Source of the DNA: Psychrobacter fulvigenes
Lineage (GTDB): Bacteria; Pseudomonadota; Gammaproteobacteria; Pseudomonadales; Moraxellaceae
Direction of reading: 5' to 3'
NCBI RefSeq assembly: GCF_904846155.1
Contig: NZ_CAJGZP010000001.1
Span: forward strand, 496,001-560,000
DNA length: 64,000 nt
Part shown: one piece after another, positions 35,409-44,111 of the stretch
How positions within the stretch are numbered: position 1 is the first letter of the stretch
Layout of the letters: every line of letters begins with the position of its first letter
Position numbers and translations under genes: made by a program
Notes under the pieces: model-generated
Seen by the model: the letters and a program-made list of their open reading frames with translations, nothing else
Told to the model about the DNA's origin: nothing
Database searches by the model: none

Positions 35409-38405
35409 TTAAACCTTATCGTCTTCTTTATGATGCAAGTCATCTTGAAATTTTTGGGTGTCCTCTATGGATTTGACAGTCGCTTTTGTTAGATCAGGGT
35501 CAGCGCCTAGTTCTTTACCTAAGGCTTTAGACTCAGCGGCACGTTTGCGGCGATTATGATTGTAGTTCATGCGCTCATTCAATATGGAATCAGCATCGCG
35601 GACACGGTGGTCAAGCACTTCTACCTGAGGGTCCGAATCGTTAAAGTCAGTCTGCGCGTGAACTTCTTTTGTAGTGTCTTGCTCACCGACTAGCGTGACG
35701 TCGCCGTCAGTTTCATAGCCGTGATTGGGATTATCATCACCAGTTTTGTCATCGATATCTGTCGCCACTGTCTCTATGTCATCTGTAGGAGCTTCATCGC
35801 TGCTAGCTTGGTCAGTCTCTAGACTGTCTGTCAGGGTCTCTTCTTGAGCTTGCTGTTCAGCTGCCAATTGCTTGTTTCTACTCTGTGCATCGCTCTTGAT
35901 TTGGGCATAGTCGGTCAACTGATGCACCGCATTTTCTAGACTGTGCGGATTGATCCGCTCTTGCGCCTGCAAGAGATGCTCATCGAACACGTCGGTCAAT
36001 AGCGAGTCAAAACGTAGCCCATTATAATGAATCAGCTGCTCAGCTTCCTCTTCAGTGATATCACCATTTTGGCTAGCATAGACTACGTGATCTTCAAAAG
36101 TTAAGCCTTCAAAGTCACCATCATGTTCTGCTTTTTTGAATTGCTTCCAAAGTGGTTCAATCGCCAGCAAGGTTTGATAAGCATTTTCCATACGACCAGT
36201 GACGTCTTCAGGATCAGTATTGTAGTAAACCATGGTTTTGAGAAAGTCGCGAAATGGGTTGTCCTCGAAGTCATCCATAAAGGTATCGCCCAGTTTGCGT
36301 TTCAACTCGTCACTGGCTGGAGTAAAGATGCGGCCACTTGGAAAAGTCACGAAGCCAACGACATTTGCCGCCAAGCGATTTGGGAAGTTGGCAAAGAAAG
36401 AGACGAAAGCTTCTTGGATAGTATATAAGCTATGCTGAAGGGCAACCTCAGCATGCAAGCGTTCAGCTTCTGACTTACTGCCATGCTGATAAAACTGCAG
36501 GATAGCAGTGGCGATAAATAAATGACTATGGATATCGGCAAGGCGACCAGAGAGCATCTCTTTGCGCTTGAGATCACCTGCAAGCAAGCCGAGAGCCATG
36601 TCTGCTGTGAGCGCAAAGCTGGCGCTCAAACGGTTGATATGCTTGTAGTAAGGGCGGGTAAAGCCATCAGCATAGCTTGGCGCTTTACTACTACCGCCGA
36701 CATAACCTGCGACAAAGGCTTTGGCACCGCGATTGAAGGTATAGCCCAGATGCTTAAAGAATAAGTCATCAAATTTCTCAAGCGCGCTGTCTTTATCGTC
36801 ACTTTGCAGCAGTTGCAGCTCATCAAATAAATAGGGGTGACAGCGCATCGCTCCTTGACCAAAAATCATCAACGAGCGGGTCAGGATATTTGCGCCTTCA
36901 ACGGTGATCGAAACAGGAATGGCTTGATAAGGAATGGCCAAAAAGTTGCGTGGGCCCATCTGAATGGCGCGGCCACCAACTACATCCATACCGTCGTTGA
37001 CGACCTTACGCATGGTTTCGGTGGCATAGTATTTTGCCATCGCAGTCATGACTGACGGGGTACCGCCTTGATTGAGACCACAAGTAACCAGATGACGAAA
37101 AGCCTCTAACATATAAGTGTGACTAGCAATGCGACTGGTCGCATCTTGCACACCTTCAAAGTTACCGACGGAGATTTTGAACTGTTCACGCACTTTGGAA
37201 AATGCACCAACGGATAGGTAGCTCATCTCACTGGCAGAAGTCGATAACGCAGGCAAGGAGATGCCGCGACCAACCGCCAAGCATTCCATCAGCATGCGCC
37301 AACCACGTCCAGCATTGTCAACGCCGCCGATAATGTAATCGAGTGGAATAAAGACATCCGTACCATCGACAGTACCATTCATGAAGGGCGAGCCACTAGG
37401 ATAATGACGCGGGCCAATGACAACACCATCATGGCTAGCAGGGATTAATGCACAGGTAATGCCATAATCAGTTTTGTTAGGATCACCAAGCAGACCTTCT
37501 GGATCATGCATCTTGAAGGCAAGCCCCACAACAGTTGCGATAGGGGCAAGTGTGATCCAGCGCTTGGAAAAATTCATGTTTAGACCGAGCATATATTGCC
37601 CATCATGGATACCGTAGCAGACCACGCCAGTGTCAGGAATAGCGCCAGCATCAGAGCCAGCTTCAGGGCCTGTGAGACCAAAGCAAGGAATCTCCTCACC
37701 TCTAGCCAGACCTGGTAACCAATATTGCTTTTGCTCCTCTGTCCCATAGTGCATCAGCAGCTCACCAGGGCCGAGTGAGTTTGGCACCATACAGCTGACT
37801 GCTGCGGTTGGCGAGCGTGAAGCAATCTTGCTCATCACACGGCTTTGCGCATAAGAGCTGAACTCAAGACCACCATACTCTTTTGGGATGATGAGACCCA
37901 AGAAGCCGTTGTCTTTAATAAACTGCCATACCTGTGGTGGCAGGTCTTTATATTCTGCATTGATTTGCCACTCATCAAGCATCGTACACAGCATCTCAAC
38001 TTCATTATCAATAAAGCTTTGCTCTTCTTCTGACAGCTGTGGATACGGATAGTTTTCAAAGGTTCGCCAGTTCGGCGCACCCATAAACAGCTCCTTTTCC
38101 CACCAACTGGTGCCAGCGTCCAGTGCTTCACGCTCGGTATCACTCATGCTAGGCATGGCATTGCCCAGCGCCTTATAGACAGGCTTGGTGATCAGCGCTT
38201 GGCGAACGGGAGAGATAAGAAGCATCAAACATAAGAGTGCAATTGGCACGCCCAAAATCAGCGACCATGGACTAATAAAGGCAGTCACTAGGACCGTAAT
38301 GATAGCGACGATACTGCCACTAACCCGTGATAAGGACAGTAAAAATATGGCCAAGACGACGGCTAACTGAATAAATACTGCCAAAATGAATAAGCCAATC
38401 GTCAT
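35409..38405 (-). CDS. fadE: FadE-type acyl-CoA dehydrogenase with long acidic C-terminal tail
   Basis: A 998-residue protein; E. coli FadE is 814. The N-terminus has two or three hydrophobic segments (residues 1-70), then the flavoprotein core: PKEYGGLEFSSYAQSRVM, CFGLTGPEAGSDAGAIPD, MNFSKRWITLAPIATVVGLAF, and GRAIQMGPRNFLAIPYQAIPVSITVEGANILTRSLMIFGQGA. It catalyses the first beta-oxidation step, acyl-CoA to trans-2-enoyl-CoA, at the inner membrane. The last ~159 residues (from about 840) are acidic, Thr/Glu/Asp-rich and probably disordered. A 13-bp palindrome upstream may be its operator. Confidence 0.92.
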   Translation of the reverse strand: MTIGLFILAVFIQLAVVLAIFLLSLSRVSGSIVAIITVLVTAFISPWSLILGVPIALLCLMLLISPVRQALITKPVYKALGNAMPSMSDTEREALDAGTSWWEKELFMGAPNWRTFENYPYPQLSEEEQSFIDNEVEMLCTMLDEWQINAEYKDLPPQVWQFIKDNGFLGLIIPKEYGGLEFSSYAQSRVMSKIASRSPTAAVSCMVPNSLGPGELLMHYGTEEQKQYWLPGLARGEEIPCFGLTGPEAGSDAGAIPDTGVVCYGIHDGQYMLGLNMNFSKRWITLAPIATVVGLAFKMHDPEGLLGDPNKTDYGITCALIPASHDGVVIGPRHYPSGSPFMNGTVDGTDVFIPLDYIIGGVDNAGRGWRMLMECLAVGRGISLPALSTSASEMSYLSVGAFSKVREQFKISVGNFEGVQDATSRIASHTYMLEAFRHLVTCGLNQGGTPSVMTAMAKYYATETMRKVVNDGMDVVGGRAIQMGPRNFLAIPYQAIPVSITVEGANILTRSLMIFGQGAMRCHPYLFDELQLLQSDDKDSALEKFDDLFFKHLGYTFNRGAKAFVAGYVGGSSKAPSYADGFTRPYYKHINRLSASFALTADMALGLLAGDLKRKEMLSGRLADIHSHLFIATAILQFYQHGSKSEAERLHAEVALQHSLYTIQEAFVSFFANFPNRLAANVVGFVTFPSGRIFTPASDELKRKLGDTFMDDFEDNPFRDFLKTMVYYNTDPEDVTGRMENAYQTLLAIEPLWKQFKKAEHDGDFEGLTFEDHVVYASQNGDITEEEAEQLIHYNGLRFDSLLTDVFDEHLLQAQERINPHSLENAVHQLTDYAQIKSDAQSRNKQLAAEQQAQEETLTDSLETDQASSDEAPTDDIETVATDIDDKTGDDNPNHGYETDGDVTLVGEQDTTKEVHAQTDFNDSDPQVEVLDHRVRDADSILNERMNYNHNRRKRAAESKALGKELGADPDLTKATVKSIEDTQKFQDDLHHKEDDKV

Positions 38406-38747
38406 GACTGTCTCCTTAGCAAAAGTGAATGAAAAATTGGAAAGCGAAGTTACTCATTATAAGTAACTTATAATGAGTAACTAATTTTAAATAACCAGTC
38501 ATAAAATACGTAACTAGTCATCATTAATAAAGTGTCTCTAGCAAATTTTTTATTATTTATTTAATAGCTGTAATAAGCTTTTATAAAAGATAATAAGTAT
38601 AAATTGATTATAGCTAGCGATTATATAGATAAATTGTCTACTAATATGAAACGAGTTGGGCAAACTATCAATAGGGAAAATGCTACGCTATGTCGACAAT
38701 ATGTATCAGTCCGAATGGATGGCTTCAATTCCGAAGCTGCTATTGAG
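38406..38747. other. Intergenic region between fadE-like gene and radC
   Basis: These 342 AT-rich bases hold the fadE promoter and the operator-like palindrome at 38449-38481. Apart from that I see no gene or terminator, although radC (minus) ends at its right edge. Confidence 0.5.
38449..38481 (-). promoter_or_regulatory. Operator-like palindrome upstream of fadE
   Basis: Perfect 13-bp arms GTTACTCATTATA / TATAATGAGTAAC with a 7-base centre, 44 bases before the fadE start codon. The size and position suit a dimeric repressor site. It does not match the E. coli FadR or Pseudomonas PsrA consensus that I know. Confidence 0.6.
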
Positions 38748-39428
38748 TTAAAAGGGCGTCAAGCCTTTTTCAGCATATGACAGCGTATCATTACGGCCGA
38801 CGATAATATGATCGACAAGCGACAAGTCCAATAGGTCGCAGGCTTTTTTTAGCTCATAAGTCAGTAGGTTGTCTGCTGTTGATGGCGTGGCATCTGTATG
38901 TGGATGATTATGAGCGATAATCAACTGACTGGCGGCATGGGTTAAGGCGTGACGCAGGACATGCTTGATACATACTGAGCAAGAGGAAATACCACCGGTA
39001 AACAGGATCTCAAAGTTTAAAAGGTTTAGGGCGTTGTCTAAGCACAGCACGGCAAAGACTTCACGGTGCTCACCGCGTAGTTGGGAACTGATATAATCTT
39101 TGACCACTTGTGAGCGCCCAAGTGCTTGTCCCATTTTTAGCTGACTGTCCAGATAGCGCGTCCCCATCTCGAGAGAAGCCATTATTTGGGCATATTTGGC
39201 AGGGCCGATACCGTGACAAGCCAACACCGTCTCTTGAGGAGCAGCCAACAGCTCTGCAAGGCTGCCAAACTGATCAATGAGGTGCCGAGCAAGCTCAATG
39301 GCTGACTGCGACTGAGTGCCGGTACGCAAGAATATCGCCAAAATCTCTGCATCCGTTAGGTGTGCTGCTCCAAATTTCAGTAATTTTTCGCGTGGTCTGT
39401 CGTCTTCATGCCAGTCTTTTATGGCCAT
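38748..39428 (-). CDS. radC: RadC-family JAB/MPN domain protein
   Basis: A 226-residue protein. The N-terminal UPF0758 region (DDRPREKLLKFGAAHLTDAEILAIFLRTG) and helix-hairpin-helix ACHGIGPAKYAQ are followed by the JAMM-type metal motif HNHPHTDATPSTAD. In that motif the usual Gly after HxHPx is Thr. Historically linked to DNA repair, the family's biochemical activity is still uncertain. It is divergent from coaBC at 39584, the conserved radC-coaBC (dfp) neighbourhood of gammaproteobacteria. Confidence 0.92.
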   Translation of the reverse strand: MAIKDWHEDDRPREKLLKFGAAHLTDAEILAIFLRTGTQSQSAIELARHLIDQFGSLAELLAAPQETVLACHGIGPAKYAQIMASLEMGTRYLDSQLKMGQALGRSQVVKDYISSQLRGEHREVFAVLCLDNALNLLNFEILFTGGISSCSVCIKHVLRHALTHAASQLIIAHNHPHTDATPSTADNLLTYELKKACDLLDLSLVDHIIVGRNDTLSYAEKGLTPF

Positions 39429-39583
39429 TATTTTTCCTTGTGCTTTAAAAAGTGGGTTAGCATCAGGTAAATATTATGATGAATAAGATGATAATTAAGA
39501 TAAGAATATAAAATCTTACCCAACTTATCTCATAATTGTTACTATAAGCGCAATTCTTATCTTTCAACTTTTTTATAGATGCC

Positions 39584-40978
39584 ATGCCTATGTCAAATGT
39601 TGTGCTCGCTATCACTGGCGGTATTGCCGCTTATAAATCCGCTGTTTTTGCTCGCTTACTGATTAAAGCAGGCTTTGAGGTGCGCGTCATTATGACCGCA
39701 GGCGCACAAGCCTTTATCACGCCGCTCACTTTGCAAGCTCTGACGGGTAATGAGGTACATATCTCTTTGCTTGATGAGCAGGCGGAAGCAGGAATGGGTC
39801 ATATCGAGCTGGCTAAGTGGGCAGAATTAATCATCATTGCGCCAGCTTCGGCCAATACCTTGGCGCGTCTGTCTATGGGTATGGCAGATGACTTGTTGAC
39901 GACTGTGTGTCTTGCGACTACTGCACCAGTCATTATTGCTCCAGCGATGAACCAGCAAATGTGGGCTCATCCAGCAGTAAACCTCAATGTGCAGACCTTA
40001 TGCGATATGAATTACCATATTATTATGCCAGCGAGTGGTGAGCAGGCGTGCGGCGATGTGGGCGCAGGACGCCTGCCTGAGCCTGAGCAGTTATTGGCTG
40101 AGGTGCGTTTGTTTAACGCCCAGCAGACTATCCCACAATATCTAGCAGGCAAAACAGTCGTCATTACCGCAGGGCCGACGGTTGAAGCAATCGACCCAGT
40201 ACGCTATTTGTCCAATCACTCTTCAGGGAAAATGGGCTTTGCCTTGGCGCAAGCTTGCGTAGAAGCAGGGGCGCAGGTGACGTTAGTCGCTGGTGGTAAG
40301 GTGACATTGGCCACACCGCTTGGGGTCACGCGTATCGATGTGTTGTCTGCGGCAGAGATGCTAACCACTGTCGAGCAGTGTGTGGCTGGCACGCATCCTG
40401 CGTTACTACATTTACTACCTTTGGCTAAGAATGCGCAGACTTTGGCTGAGAATGTTCAGAGTGATGATCATGAACACCATCATGAACACGACTGTGATTG
40501 TCAGGAGCCACACGAGCATATTGAGCAGCAGAGTGCCCAAGTGAATACTCCTCGTCATGCTGATATCTTTATTGCCACTGCGGCTGTAGCTGATTATCGT
40601 ACGGAAGAAGCCGCGCCGCAAAAAATCAAAAAGACGCAAGATGCGATGTCGCTCAGTCTAGTCAAAAACCCAGATATCTTAGCGACGATTTCTCATGCAT
40701 ATCCTGACATGTTTGTGGTAGGTTTTGCCGCAGAGACGCAAGATGTGGAGCACTATGCTCGCGGAAAGCTGGTCTCTAAAGACTTAGATTTGATCGCTTG
40801 TAATGATGTCTCACGCTCAGACATTGGCTTTGCCAGTGATGATAACGCCATGCAGGTGTTTTTCTCTCAGCGCTATCAAAACGATACAGTGACACTAGAA
40901 AAAGCCAGTAAAGATAAGATTGCTGCACAGTTGGCGACGATTATCGGTGAGACAATATGGCAACGTCATAATGGTTAG
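39584..40978 (+). CDS. coaBC: CoaBC bifunctional CoA biosynthesis enzyme with His-rich insertion
   Basis: A 464-residue protein. CoaC half (about 1-185): ITGGIAAYKSAVFARLL, APASANTLARLSMGMADDLL, APAMNQQMW, ASGEQACGDVGAGRL (catalytic Cys). CoaB half: VVITAGPTVEAIDPVRYLSNHSSGKMG and CNDVS. Together they ligate cysteine to 4'-phosphopantothenate and decarboxylate the product. Between the CTP-binding strands lies an extra ~50-residue segment (about 270-325) with a His/Asp/Cys-rich cluster DDHEHHHEHDCDCQEPHEH, not part of the usual enzyme. ATG 39584 and ATG 39590 are both possible starts. Confidence 0.95.
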   Translation: MPMSNVVLAITGGIAAYKSAVFARLLIKAGFEVRVIMTAGAQAFITPLTLQALTGNEVHISLLDEQAEAGMGHIELAKWAELIIIAPASANTLARLSMGMADDLLTTVCLATTAPVIIAPAMNQQMWAHPAVNLNVQTLCDMNYHIIMPASGEQACGDVGAGRLPEPEQLLAEVRLFNAQQTIPQYLAGKTVVITAGPTVEAIDPVRYLSNHSSGKMGFALAQACVEAGAQVTLVAGGKVTLATPLGVTRIDVLSAAEMLTTVEQCVAGTHPALLHLLPLAKNAQTLAENVQSDDHEHHHEHDCDCQEPHEHIEQQSAQVNTPRHADIFIATAAVADYRTEEAAPQKIKKTQDAMSLSLVKNPDILATISHAYPDMFVVGFAAETQDVEHYARGKLVSKDLDLIACNDVSRSDIGFASDDNAMQVFFSQRYQNDTVTLEKASKDKIAAQLATIIGETIWQRHNG

Positions 40979-41053
40979 TTGTGTCGTTTCATGGATCGAC
41001 ATAGTCATAGATCTAAATGTAGGCCCTAAACTAAGCGTAAAGCCTTGCGTGCT

Positions 41054-41854
41054 ATGTCTGACATGACAGAAGTGCTGGGCAGCGATAGTAATCAAACGCT
41101 ATTGCTGATAGCAATCTTCGCGATAGCCTCATTACTCCATGGTATTAGCGGTCTGGGTATCACCTTGGTGACTACGACCGCCTTAGCCAGTATTTATCCG
41201 TTACCCCATGCCATCATTTTAGTTATCTTTCCGTCATTACTACTCAATGCAATGACGTGGCTGTCCGGCGGTGGTCGCAGTATTTGGCAAAACTTTATTT
41301 ATTATGGTCGCCGTTATTGGCTGTCGGCCCTAACCAGCTTAGTCGGTAGTATTTTGGGCGCTAAGCTGTTGCTATGGGTAGATAGTGCCTATATCTTAGT
41401 GGTGTTAGCGGCTGTGATTGGTTTTTATGTCATCAGCTCGCTATTGGGTAAGCAAATTCGGCTACCTGATACCAAGCTTGTGCTGATTGTCGTGGGACTC
41501 AGCGCAGGCGTCATTGGCGGTGCGACCAATGCCATGTCGACTATCTTGATGATGTATTTGCTGTCGGCAAGCGATGATAAAAACACCATCGCCAAAGTCG
41601 GTAACATGTGTTATCTGTTGGGAAAGATTGCGCAAATTATCGTCCTTCGCGAGCCCATCATGGCGCTGAGTAGTAGGGAGTGGCAGCTGATAGTACTACT
41701 AAGTGTGCTGTCTATCGGGGTGTTATTAGTAGGCATTCGTCTGCGTCGTTACTTACCGCAAGCACGATTTCGTCAGCTTATCTTGCTTATATTGACAGTG
41801 CTAGGATTACGGGTGGGCTGGCAGGGAATTACAGCGCTATTAAAATTGGTATAG
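41054..41854 (+). CDS. TSUP (TauE/SafE) family membrane permease
   Basis: About 266 residues from ATG 41054. The TTG at 41045 is less likely. There are eight hydrophobic segments. The TSUP pattern is ASLLHGISGLGITLVTTTALASIYPLPHAIILVIFPSLLLNAM, and the second half reads GLSAGVIGGATNAMSTILMMYLLSAS. It is unrelated in detail to the TSUP protein at 32665. It probably transports a small anion. It reads in the same direction as coaBC (75-base gap), so cotranscription is possible. A palindromic repeat follows immediately. Confidence 0.85.
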   Translation: MSDMTEVLGSDSNQTLLLIAIFAIASLLHGISGLGITLVTTTALASIYPLPHAIILVIFPSLLLNAMTWLSGGGRSIWQNFIYYGRRYWLSALTSLVGSILGAKLLLWVDSAYILVVLAAVIGFYVISSLLGKQIRLPDTKLVLIVVGLSAGVIGGATNAMSTILMMYLLSASDDKNTIAKVGNMCYLLGKIAQIIVLREPIMALSSREWQLIVLLSVLSIGVLLVGIRLRRYLPQARFRQLILLILTVLGLRVGWQGITALLKLV

Positions 41855-41871
41855 AGGCAAATTGGCGTAGC

Positions 41872-42009
41872 GTATAGTTAATTGAAAATAAAACAGTTAT
41901 AGATTTAGACGCGCTACTGGGATGAATTTTGCGCAGCATCGAACGGATACAGCAAGCAAGTAAAATTTATACCAGTAGCGCTATGTCATTTTTAAAGAGT
42001 ATTTACTAT
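41872..42009. repeat. MITE-like palindromic repeat, long form (copy 3)
   Basis: A 138-bp element (TATAGTTAATTGAAAATAAA ... GAGTATTTACTATA). The inner arms GCGCTACTGGGATGAATTTT and the complement of AAAATTTATACCAGTAGCGC form the same hairpin as copy 1. It lies between the convergent TSUP and DUF2905 genes and may double as a terminator. Confidence 0.8.
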
Positions 42010-42032
42010 AACTTATCATTTTCTTTGGTCAT

Positions 42033-42239
42033 TTAGCGATTAAACAAGTTCAACACTATGGTGGCGATAATACTGACGACTATCATGGTGACGATGGGGA
42101 AGTAAACACTGGTATAGCCTGATTTGTATTTAATATCGCCTGGCAGATTACCCATCCAAGAAAACGCGCTTGGAAATACCAACCAGATGATTCCAACAGT
42201 CACCAAGACCATGCCTACAATAATCAATATTTTTGCCAT
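42033..42239 (-). CDS. DUF2905 small membrane protein
   Basis: A 68-residue protein with two membrane segments (LIIVGMVLVTVGIIWLVFP and FPIVTMIVVSIIATIVLNLF) flanking the DUF2905 loop GNLPGDIKYKSGYTSVYFP. Function is unknown. It is the last member of a minus-strand run with the histone-deacetylase-like gene 56 bases upstream. The family signature makes the small frame credible. Confidence 0.88.
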   Translation of the reverse strand: MAKILIIVGMVLVTVGIIWLVFPSAFSWMGNLPGDIKYKSGYTSVYFPIVTMIVVSIIATIVLNLFNR

Positions 42240-42295
42240 GTAAACCTCGCCTCGTCAGTAAATATTGTCTCGATTATTGCTTGATAAGATATACA

Positions 42296-43213
42296 TTAGC
42301 TAACCGTTTCACCAAAATATAGCTGTTGCGCGAGCCGAAAAGTATTGCAGTGTGCCTCAACCACATCTTCGACATCCTCAGAATAACCACCACCCATCAC
42401 GATAGCCACTGGAATATTGGCCGACTTTGCTTGGCGTAAAACATACTCATCACGCGCTTTGCAGCCCTGTTGTGACAGTGCCAGCTTACCGAGCTTATCC
42501 GTTGCCAATACATCGACCGCCGACTGATAAAAGATCATATCTGGCGCAAAATCACTAATTAAGCGCGGCAAAGTATCTGTCAAGATTTGTAGATATTCTT
42601 CATCACCAGTATCGTTTGCCAGCTCAATATCCAAGTCTGATGCCTGCTTACGAAAGGGGTAGTTTTTTGCCCCATGCATACTAAAGACAAAAACCCGTGA
42701 TTCATCTGCCATGATACTGGCATTGCCATTGCCTTGATGTACATCTAAATCGACGATTAAAATTCTTTGTGCCTGCCCACGATTCAATAATAAGTTGCTG
42801 GCGATACAGACGTCATTAAACACACAAAACCCCTCTCCATGATTGGCAAAGGCATGATGTGTACCACCAGCGACATTCATTGCGACACCATGCTTCTGAG
42901 CATACAGCGCACACTCGTAGGTGGCATGAGCGATATAGCGTCCGCGCTCCACTAAGGTAGGCGTCATCTCAAACCCAATCGCTCGAGCTTCTTTTCGGGT
43001 GAGCGTCTGAGTTTTTAACTTATGCCAATACTCCTCAGTATGGGTGGTCAAAATCTCCTTTTCGCTCAAACGCTTGGGCGCAAAAAAGTTATCCTCAGTG
43101 ATCGTCCCTTCGGACAATAGACGCTCAGGAATCATGGTGTATTTTTGCATGGGAAAGCGATGCTTTTCGGGTACAGAATAACGAAAAACGTCAGAATAGG
43201 CGATTTTTAGCAT
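42296..43213 (-). CDS. Histone deacetylase-like amidohydrolase family protein
   Basis: A 305-residue protein with the zinc-hydrolase fold. GGTHHAFANHGEGFCVFNDVCIA holds the catalytic His pair, ILIVDLDVHQGNGNA the zinc Asp and His, and FYQSAVDVLATDKLGKL the third ligand region (the usual AG-x-D is AV-D). IVMGGGYSED is also present. Bacterial members deacylate acetylpolyamines, acetoin-like or other small N-acyl substrates or proteins. The substrate here is unknown. It lies in a run of four minus-strand genes (45191 to 42033) with short spacers. Confidence 0.88.
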   Translation of the reverse strand: MLKIAYSDVFRYSVPEKHRFPMQKYTMIPERLLSEGTITEDNFFAPKRLSEKEILTTHTEEYWHKLKTQTLTRKEARAIGFEMTPTLVERGRYIAHATYECALYAQKHGVAMNVAGGTHHAFANHGEGFCVFNDVCIASNLLLNRGQAQRILIVDLDVHQGNGNASIMADESRVFVFSMHGAKNYPFRKQASDLDIELANDTGDEEYLQILTDTLPRLISDFAPDMIFYQSAVDVLATDKLGKLALSQQGCKARDEYVLRQAKSANIPVAIVMGGGYSEDVEDVVEAHCNTFRLAQQLYFGETVS

Positions 43214-43291
43214 AGTTTTATGAGATGAATGGCGTGGTTGATGGGTTAAGGTAACGGTAGCTCTGTTTATAAATGGTTTCTTACCAATACT

Positions 43292-44080
43292 TCACTGCAC
43301 ATACTGCGTTGGTAAAAAGAAGGTTCGAGCATCCTCCTGCTGACGTAGTTCACTGAGTAAGGTCGACATATTTTCACTAGGCTCTGGCGTATTCATTAAG
43401 TCGCTGAATAACTCATAGCTTACGGTAGTCATTGCAATCACTGTTTGTAATAGATGCTCAATAATATGATCGTCGAGACCAACGGCTTCGACGTCAATGG
43501 CGTTTTTATAGCGAATCTCACCGTCGCTGATATCCATCTCCAAATTACCAATCAGCATGTCATAGTTAATTTGGGTAATGAGTAGCATAGCAGCGCTTTG
43601 ATGGCTCTCAGGTATTAAAAAGGGCAAAATACCATAGACCGCGAGCAGGTTGTTGCCTTCTTGTACTCGAAACAAATAGCCACAATCAATTTGTTTATTG
43701 CGCATTCGTAGTGATAGATGATGCGATTGTTGGCTATCGTTTTTTCTTGGAGAGTAATAAGTATAGTGCCACTGCTTATTGTTTAAGTACTCTTTTAATC
43801 GATTGATAATGGGCAGGTCATCATTACTGCCGGGCTCTGAATGGCTTGTTTGCGATTCATCATCTTGTGCGCTTTCTTTATTTTCTGCAGTCGTTGTTTT
43901 GTCTAAAGTTTTTTCGGCTGTACTTTTTTTATTGACACTATGAGTCTCTGCAGCCGCCTCATCAACCTCTGTGGTTGATGAATGCTGAGGCACGTCTAGC
44001 GAAGCTTTAGACTGCGACGCGGATGCAGTCAATAGCTGTTTGATTTTTTGCCATAAGCTGAGTTTATTGCTGTGACTCAT
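43292..44080 (-). CDS. YbjN-domain protein with low-complexity N-terminal region
   Basis: 262 residues from ATG 44080 (MSHSNKLSLWQKIKQLL). The longer frame to 44212 overlaps the upstream gene and is not used. Residues about 15-95 are Ser/Thr/Glu/Lys-rich and probably disordered. Residues about 100-250 match the YbjN fold (LKEYLNNKQWHYTYYSPR, LFRVQEGNNLLAVYGILPF, TQINYDMLIGNLEMDISDGEIRYKNAID). YbjN-type domains resemble type III secretion chaperones, and no precise function is known. It sits 31 bases after the gene at 44112 on the same strand. Confidence 0.8.
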   Translation of the reverse strand: MSHSNKLSLWQKIKQLLTASASQSKASLDVPQHSSTTEVDEAAAETHSVNKKSTAEKTLDKTTTAENKESAQDDESQTSHSEPGSNDDLPIINRLKEYLNNKQWHYTYYSPRKNDSQQSHHLSLRMRNKQIDCGYLFRVQEGNNLLAVYGILPFLIPESHQSAAMLLITQINYDMLIGNLEMDISDGEIRYKNAIDVEAVGLDDHIIEHLLQTVIAMTTVSYELFSDLMNTPEPSENMSTLLSELRQQEDARTFFLPTQYVQ

Positions 44081-44111
44081 AGATTTGCTACTAACTATTG
44101 ATAATTTAGGG

